NCBI RefSeq assembly: GCF_002980495.1
Contig: NZ_PVBR01000001.1
Coordinates: 310,001 to 374,000, forward strand
Length of the DNA stretch: 64,000 bases
Direction: 5' to 3'
Source of the DNA: Phyllobacterium phragmitis
GTDB taxonomy: Bacteria; Pseudomonadota; Alphaproteobacteria; Rhizobiales; Rhizobiaceae
A program made the position numbers and the translations under genes. This document shows positions 60,641-64,000 of this stretch, in pieces (the stretch's first letter is position 1; each line of letters opens with the position of its first letter). The notes beneath the pieces were generated by a model. The model did no database searches, was not told the origin of the DNA, and saw nothing but the letters and a program-made list of their open reading frames with translations.

Positions 60641-62536
60641 ATGTCAAACAGAAAAAAATCAAAAACCGTCTCCGCCGAATCCGGCCAAACCCTGCAGACG
60701 ATCCGCAATCTCTGGCCCTACATTTGGCCGGCCGGCCGGCCCGATCTCAAGATGCGCGTCGTCTGGGCGACATTCTATCTGTTCATCTCCAAGATCGTGC
60801 TGATCCTCGTTCCCTATTTCTTCAAATGGGCGACGAATGCGCTGAACGGCAAATTTCAGGCGCCCGATTATATCCCGGCGCTGTTCCTCGGCGCGGTCAT
60901 GCTGGTCGTCGCCTATAATTTTGCACGGATCGTCCAGGCCGGGTTCAATCAGCTGCGCGATGCGCTTTTTGCCAGCGTCGGCCAATATGCCGTGCGCCAG
61001 CTCGCTTTCAGGACCTTCGTGCATATGCATGAGCTGTCGCTGCGTTTCCATCTGGAACGGCGCACCGGCGGCCTCTCGCGGGTCATCGAGCGCGGCACCA
61101 AGGGCATTGAGACCATCGTCCGCTTCACGATCCTCAACACGCTGCCGACCATCCTGGAATTCGCGCTGACGGCTGTCATCTTCGCCTTCGCCTATGGATT
61201 CTCCTATCTGGTGGTCGTCGCCGTGACGGTCTGGCTCTATACTTGGTTCACCATCAAGGCGAGCGATTGGCGCATCAATATCCGCCGCGATATGAACGAA
61301 TCCGATACCGACGCCAACACCAAGGCGATCGATTCGCTGCTCAATTTCGAGACCGTCAAATATTTCGGCAATGAGGCCATGGAGGCTAGGCGCTTCGACG
61401 GAGCGATGGCGCGCTATGAGGTAGCCGCAACCAAGACCTGGACCTCGCTCGGCTGGCTGAACTTCGGCCAGGCGGTGATTTTCGGCGCCGGCATGGCGAT
61501 CATCATGGTGATGTCGGCACGCGCCGTGATTGCCGGCACCCAGTCGCTGGGCGATTTCGTCTTCATCAACGCGCTGTTGATGCAATTGTCGGTACCCCTC
61601 AATTTCATCGGCTTCATCTATCGCGAGGTGCGCCAGGGGCTCACCGATATCGAGCAGATGTTCGATCTTCTCGATGTCGACCAAGAGGTGAAGGACAAAC
61701 CGGACGCCAAACCGCTCATTGCCACCGACGGCGCGATCCGCTTCGACAATGTGCTTTTCTCCTATGATCCGGCGCGGCCCATCCTCAAGGACATCAGCTT
61801 CGAGGTTCCCGCGGGCAAGACCGTTGCCATCGTCGGCCCTTCGGGCGCGGGCAAATCCACGATTTCGCGGCTGCTCTTCCGCTTCTACGATATTCAGGGC
61901 GGCGCCATCACCATTGATGGGCAGGATGTCCGCGACGTGACGCAGGAATCCTTACGCAAGGTCATCGGTATGGTGCCGCAGGATACGGTGCTGTTCAACG
62001 ACACCATTGCCTACAATATTCGTTATGGCCGCATGTCGGCGACAGAGGAGGAGGTCGAGCGCGCAGCCGATCTGGCGCAGATCTCGCACTTTATCAAGCT
62101 CCTGCCGGATGGCTATCAGTCCATGGTCGGCGAGCGCGGGCTGAAACTCTCCGGCGGCGAAAAGCAGCGCGTCGCCATCGCCCGCACGATCCTGAAAGCG
62201 CCGCCGATCCTCATCCTCGACGAGGCGACCTCCGCCCTCGACACGGCGACCGAGCAGGAGATCCAGTCGGCACTCGATATCGTCAGTGAGGGCCGGACCA
62301 CGCTCGTCATCGCGCACCGCCTGTCGACGGTCATCACGGCCGACGAGATCATCGTGCTCAAGGACGGCGTGATCGCCGAACGTGGCACGCACCGCTCGCT
62401 TTTGCACAAAAAAGGCCTTTACGCCTCGATGTGGGATCGCCAGCGCGAAGCCACCGAAGCCGAGGAGCGCTTGCGGCAAGTGCGCGAGAAGGACGAAATG
62501 GGCCTGTTGAACCGCGGCGTACCCGCTGCGGAGTGA
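60641..62536 (+). CDS. Atm1-type ABC exporter (fused membrane and ATPase domains)
   Basis: A 631-residue half-transporter. Residues 1-330 form the six-helix exporter domain (QTIRNLWPYIWPAGRPDLKM; TNALNGKF; LHLERRTGGLSRVIERGTKG-like FHLERRTGGLSRVIERG; and FNFETVKYFGNE-like LNFETVKYFGNE). The C-terminal ATPase has Walker A GPSGAGKST (about 404-412), the ABC signature LSGGEKQRVAIART and Walker B ILILDEATSAL. The RRTG and N-F-E-T-V-K-Y-F-x-N-E motifs are typical of Atm1/ABCB7-like proteins, which export glutathione-linked persulfide or metal conjugates. Directly behind an ArsR gene, it may respond to metals. The product matches bacterial Atm1-like proteins but substrate is not proved. Confidence 0.95.
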   Translation: MSNRKKSKTVSAESGQTLQTIRNLWPYIWPAGRPDLKMRVVWATFYLFISKIVLILVPYFFKWATNALNGKFQAPDYIPALFLGAVMLVVAYNFARIVQAGFNQLRDALFASVGQYAVRQLAFRTFVHMHELSLRFHLERRTGGLSRVIERGTKGIETIVRFTILNTLPTILEFALTAVIFAFAYGFSYLVVVAVTVWLYTWFTIKASDWRINIRRDMNESDTDANTKAIDSLLNFETVKYFGNEAMEARRFDGAMARYEVAATKTWTSLGWLNFGQAVIFGAGMAIIMVMSARAVIAGTQSLGDFVFINALLMQLSVPLNFIGFIYREVRQGLTDIEQMFDLLDVDQEVKDKPDAKPLIATDGAIRFDNVLFSYDPARPILKDISFEVPAGKTVAIVGPSGAGKSTISRLLFRFYDIQGGAITIDGQDVRDVTQESLRKVIGMVPQDTVLFNDTIAYNIRYGRMSATEEEVERAADLAQISHFIKLLPDGYQSMVGERGLKLSGGEKQRVAIARTILKAPPILILDEATSALDTATEQEIQSALDIVSEGRTTLVIAHRLSTVITADEIIVLKDGVIAERGTHRSLLHKKGLYASMWDRQREATEAEERLRQVREKDEMGLLNRGVPAAE

Positions 62537-62568
62537 GTGAGGCTGGAATTACCAAGTCGCACTGCAAT

Positions 62569-62727
62569 ACCCCCCTCTGGCTTGCCAGCCATCACCCCCA
62601 CAAGGGGGGAGATTACGCCTTCATAGACATTGGGCACCAATCGCAAATGTAGCAGAATGGACGTGGAACCTGATGTCAGCCAATCTCCCCCCTTGTGGGG
62701 GAGATGCCTGGCAAGGCAGAGGGGGGT
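62569..62727. repeat. Bru-RS-like palindromic element, copy 8
   Basis: Arms ACCCCCCTCTGGCTTGCCAG / CTGGCAAGGCAGAGGGGGGT show compensatory changes relative to other copies, so the stem is preserved. Spacer AATCGCAAATGTAGCAGAAT is the family's middle. It lies between the ABC exporter and psd. Confidence 0.9.
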
Positions 62728-62838
62728 GAGAGGAAGCGCGCTAACCTTCTCACCTAACAACAAACACAACTCACCGAATCATATTTGCCCAAAGCCGTAT
62801 TCTCCACTAAGGAGTGGGGGAAAATCGAGGAATGACAG

Positions 62839-63537
62839 ATGAGCCTGTTCGATACCGTCCGCAACACATTCGTGCCGATCCACCGCGAAGGATATCCTTT
62901 CATCGCGGCCTTCTTCGTGGCGTCGCTCATTCTCGGCTGGTTTTGGGATCCGCTGTTCTGGATCGGCATGGTTCTCACCATCTGGTGCATCTATTTCTAC
63001 CGCGATCCCGAGCGGGTGACGCCGACGGACGATCGGCTGGTCATCAGTTCGGCGGACGGCAAGGTTTCCTCCGTCGGCCCGGCGATCCCGCCGCGCGAGC
63101 TCGATCTCGGCGACGAGCCGATGACGCGCATCTCCGTCTTCATGAACGTATTTTCCTGCCATGTGAATCGCGCTCCGGTCAGCGGTCGGATCACCAAAAT
63201 CGCCTATCGTCCGGGCCTGTTCCTCAACGCGGATCTGGACAAGGCGAGCGCGGAAAACGAGCGCAACGGTCTTTTGATCGACAGCCCCAACGGAACGGTG
63301 GCAGTGGTGCAGATCGCGGGTCTCGTGGCGCGGCGTATCGTCTGCTGGACCAAGGAGGACAATCTGCTGGCGACGGGCGAGCGCTTCGGTCTGATTCGTT
63401 TCGGCTCCCGCGTCGATGTCTACCTACCGAAGGGCGCCGAGGTACGCGTTGCCGTCGGTCAGACGGCGGTTGCCGGCGAAACCGTCCTGGCCGAGTTCGG
63501 CAGCAACAGGCCCGCACCTGCCGTTCGGATCGCCTGA
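62839..63537 (+). CDS. psd: Phosphatidylserine decarboxylase proenzyme
   Basis: It decarboxylates phosphatidylserine to phosphatidylethanolamine. The 232-residue product is of the short alphaproteobacterial/archaeal-type Psd. A hydrophobic segment (about 20-50) anchors it. Conserved VNVFMSxxNVHVNRxPxxG-like [20 protein letters not shown] is followed by the self-cleavage site [13 protein letters not shown] (G189-S190), where the serine becomes the pyruvoyl group. ATG 62839 has AAGGAG-like GAATGACAG upstream; no better start is seen. It is followed by pssA four bases later, so both steps of the pathway are together. Confidence 0.96.
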   Translation: MSLFDTVRNTFVPIHREGYPFIAAFFVASLILGWFWDPLFWIGMVLTIWCIYFYRDPERVTPTDDRLVISSADGKVSSVGPAIPPRELDLGDEPMTRISVFMNVFSCHVNRAPVSGRITKIAYRPGLFLNADLDKASAENERNGLLIDSPNGTVAVVQIAGLVARRIVCWTKEDNLLATGERFGLIRFGSRVDVYLPKGAEVRVAVGQTAVAGETVLAEFGSNRPAPAVRIA

Positions 63538-63541
63538 GCCC

Positions 63542-64000
63542 ATGGAAACGCCGTTTCCACCATTCGAGCCGAACGGCCCCGCCGAGGGCAGGGGACCACG
63601 CCTTTCGCAGATACCGATGCGGATGGTCGTTCCCAATGTGATCACGGTACTGGCCATCTGCGCCGGGCTCACCGGCGTGCGGCTCGCCTTCGAGAACCGT
63701 TTTGAACTGGCCGTGTCGATGGTGCTCATCGCCGCCTTTCTCGACGGCATAGACGGGCGCGTCGCACGGATGATGAAGGGCACGTCCAAATTCGGCGCTC
63801 AGATGGATTCGCTCGCCGATATCGTCAATTTCGGCGTTGCGCCGGCTCTGGTGCTTTATTCCTTCATGCTCGATCAGGCGCGTGCCTTCGGCTGGATCGC
63901 CGCGCTGCTCTATTGCATCGCCTGCTGCCTGCGCCTGGCCCGTTTCAACGTCATGCTCGACGACCCGCGCACACCGCCTTGGCAGAGCAATTATTTCATC
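63542..64000 (+). CDS. pssA: CDP-diacylglycerol-serine O-phosphatidyltransferase, truncated by window edge
   Basis: It makes phosphatidylserine, the substrate of Psd. I read 153 codons, from ATG 63542 to the window edge, with no stop: METPFPPFEPNGPAEGRGPR, then the CDP-alcohol phosphatidyltransferase signature D-G-x2-A-R-x8-G-x3-D-x3-D in AAFLDGIDGRVARMMKGTSK and FGAQMDSLADIV. Membrane helices begin near residue 30 (MRMVVPNVITVLAICAGLTG). The C-terminus is missing only because the window ends. Confidence 0.95.
   Translation, partial: METPFPPFEPNGPAEGRGPRLSQIPMRMVVPNVITVLAICAGLTGVRLAFENRFELAVSMVLIAAFLDGIDGRVARMMKGTSKFGAQMDSLADIVNFGVAPALVLYSFMLDQARAFGWIAALLYCIACCLRLARFNVMLDDPRTPPWQSNYFI

Overview
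The window is a stretch of alphaproteobacterial chromosome, most likely from the Brucella/Ochrobactrum group (Rhizobiales). The evidence is a head-to-head pair of Omp2-type porins, the gene order smpB / UDG / NYN / rpoZ / rsh / pyrE and acpS-lepB-rnc-era-recO, a GC-rich codon bias, and many copies of short palindromic intergenic elements that resemble the Bru-RS repeats of Brucella. Genes are dense and mostly housekeeping. There is no prophage, CRISPR array or intact insertion sequence. The only recombinase is a tyrosine recombinase cut by the left edge.

Layout. 1-4.1 kb: partial recombinase, two divergent Omp2 porins sharing a 229-bp near-identical inverted repeat, and tRNA-Ser(GCU) between them. 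4.3-6.5 kb: three envelope or membrane-anchored proteins (BON domain, a 32-residue membrane peptide, an Ala/Lys-rich protein with a helix-hairpin-helix-like domain). 6.9-16.2 kb: lytic transglycosylase, dapA, smpB, a family 5 uracil-DNA glycosylase, an NYN protein, rpoZ, the stringent-response enzyme rsh and pyrE. 16.3-18.5 kb: an Fsr-like exporter and a divergent AraC-type regulator. 18.6-23.1 kb: DUF2062 protein, acpS, lepB, rnc, era, recO. 23.1-30.8 kb: an MFS permease, then nadA-nadB-nadC-panC-panB (de novo NAD and pantothenate synthesis) and a GNAT acetyltransferase. 30.9-35.5 kb: an RND multidrug efflux pair. 35.5-39.8 kb: an alpha/beta hydrolase lacking its catalytic serine, a LysR regulator, a LysE exporter, a 54-residue DUF4126 remnant and a flavin disulfide reductase. 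39.9-43.2 kb: a NadQ-like regulator (probably of nadABC in the same window), a phosphatase, an HD hydrolase and ygfZ. 43.3-50.8 kb: a dihydroorotase-like enzyme, small conserved proteins, a methyltransferase, a Nudix hydrolase, a YedK/HMCES protein and a second LysE-type exporter. 51.4-64 kb: cysS, a DUF559 nuclease-like protein, a GFA protein, cimA, rarD, a CorA-like transporter, a LOG protein, a LysM protein, an ArsR regulator with an Atm1-type exporter, and psd-pssA (phosphatidylethanolamine synthesis; pssA runs off the right edge).

Repeats are the most striking layer. At least four families of 50-180-bp inverted repeats sit between genes: eight copies of a Bru-RS-like element, three of a TCATTCTCGGGC element, one CTGGA-TGCCCCTCA element, and two elements whose arms are tandem octamers and which supply the stop codons of adjacent genes. 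Several lie inside operons (era/recO, nadA/nadB, panC/panB), where they would be transcribed as long hairpins. No wholly new multi-gene system is evident. The best leads are the porin conversion tract, the octamer stop-codon elements, the NadQ-nadABC circuit with a palindrome upstream of nadA, the in-frame-deleted DUF4126 gene and the serine-less hydrolase.
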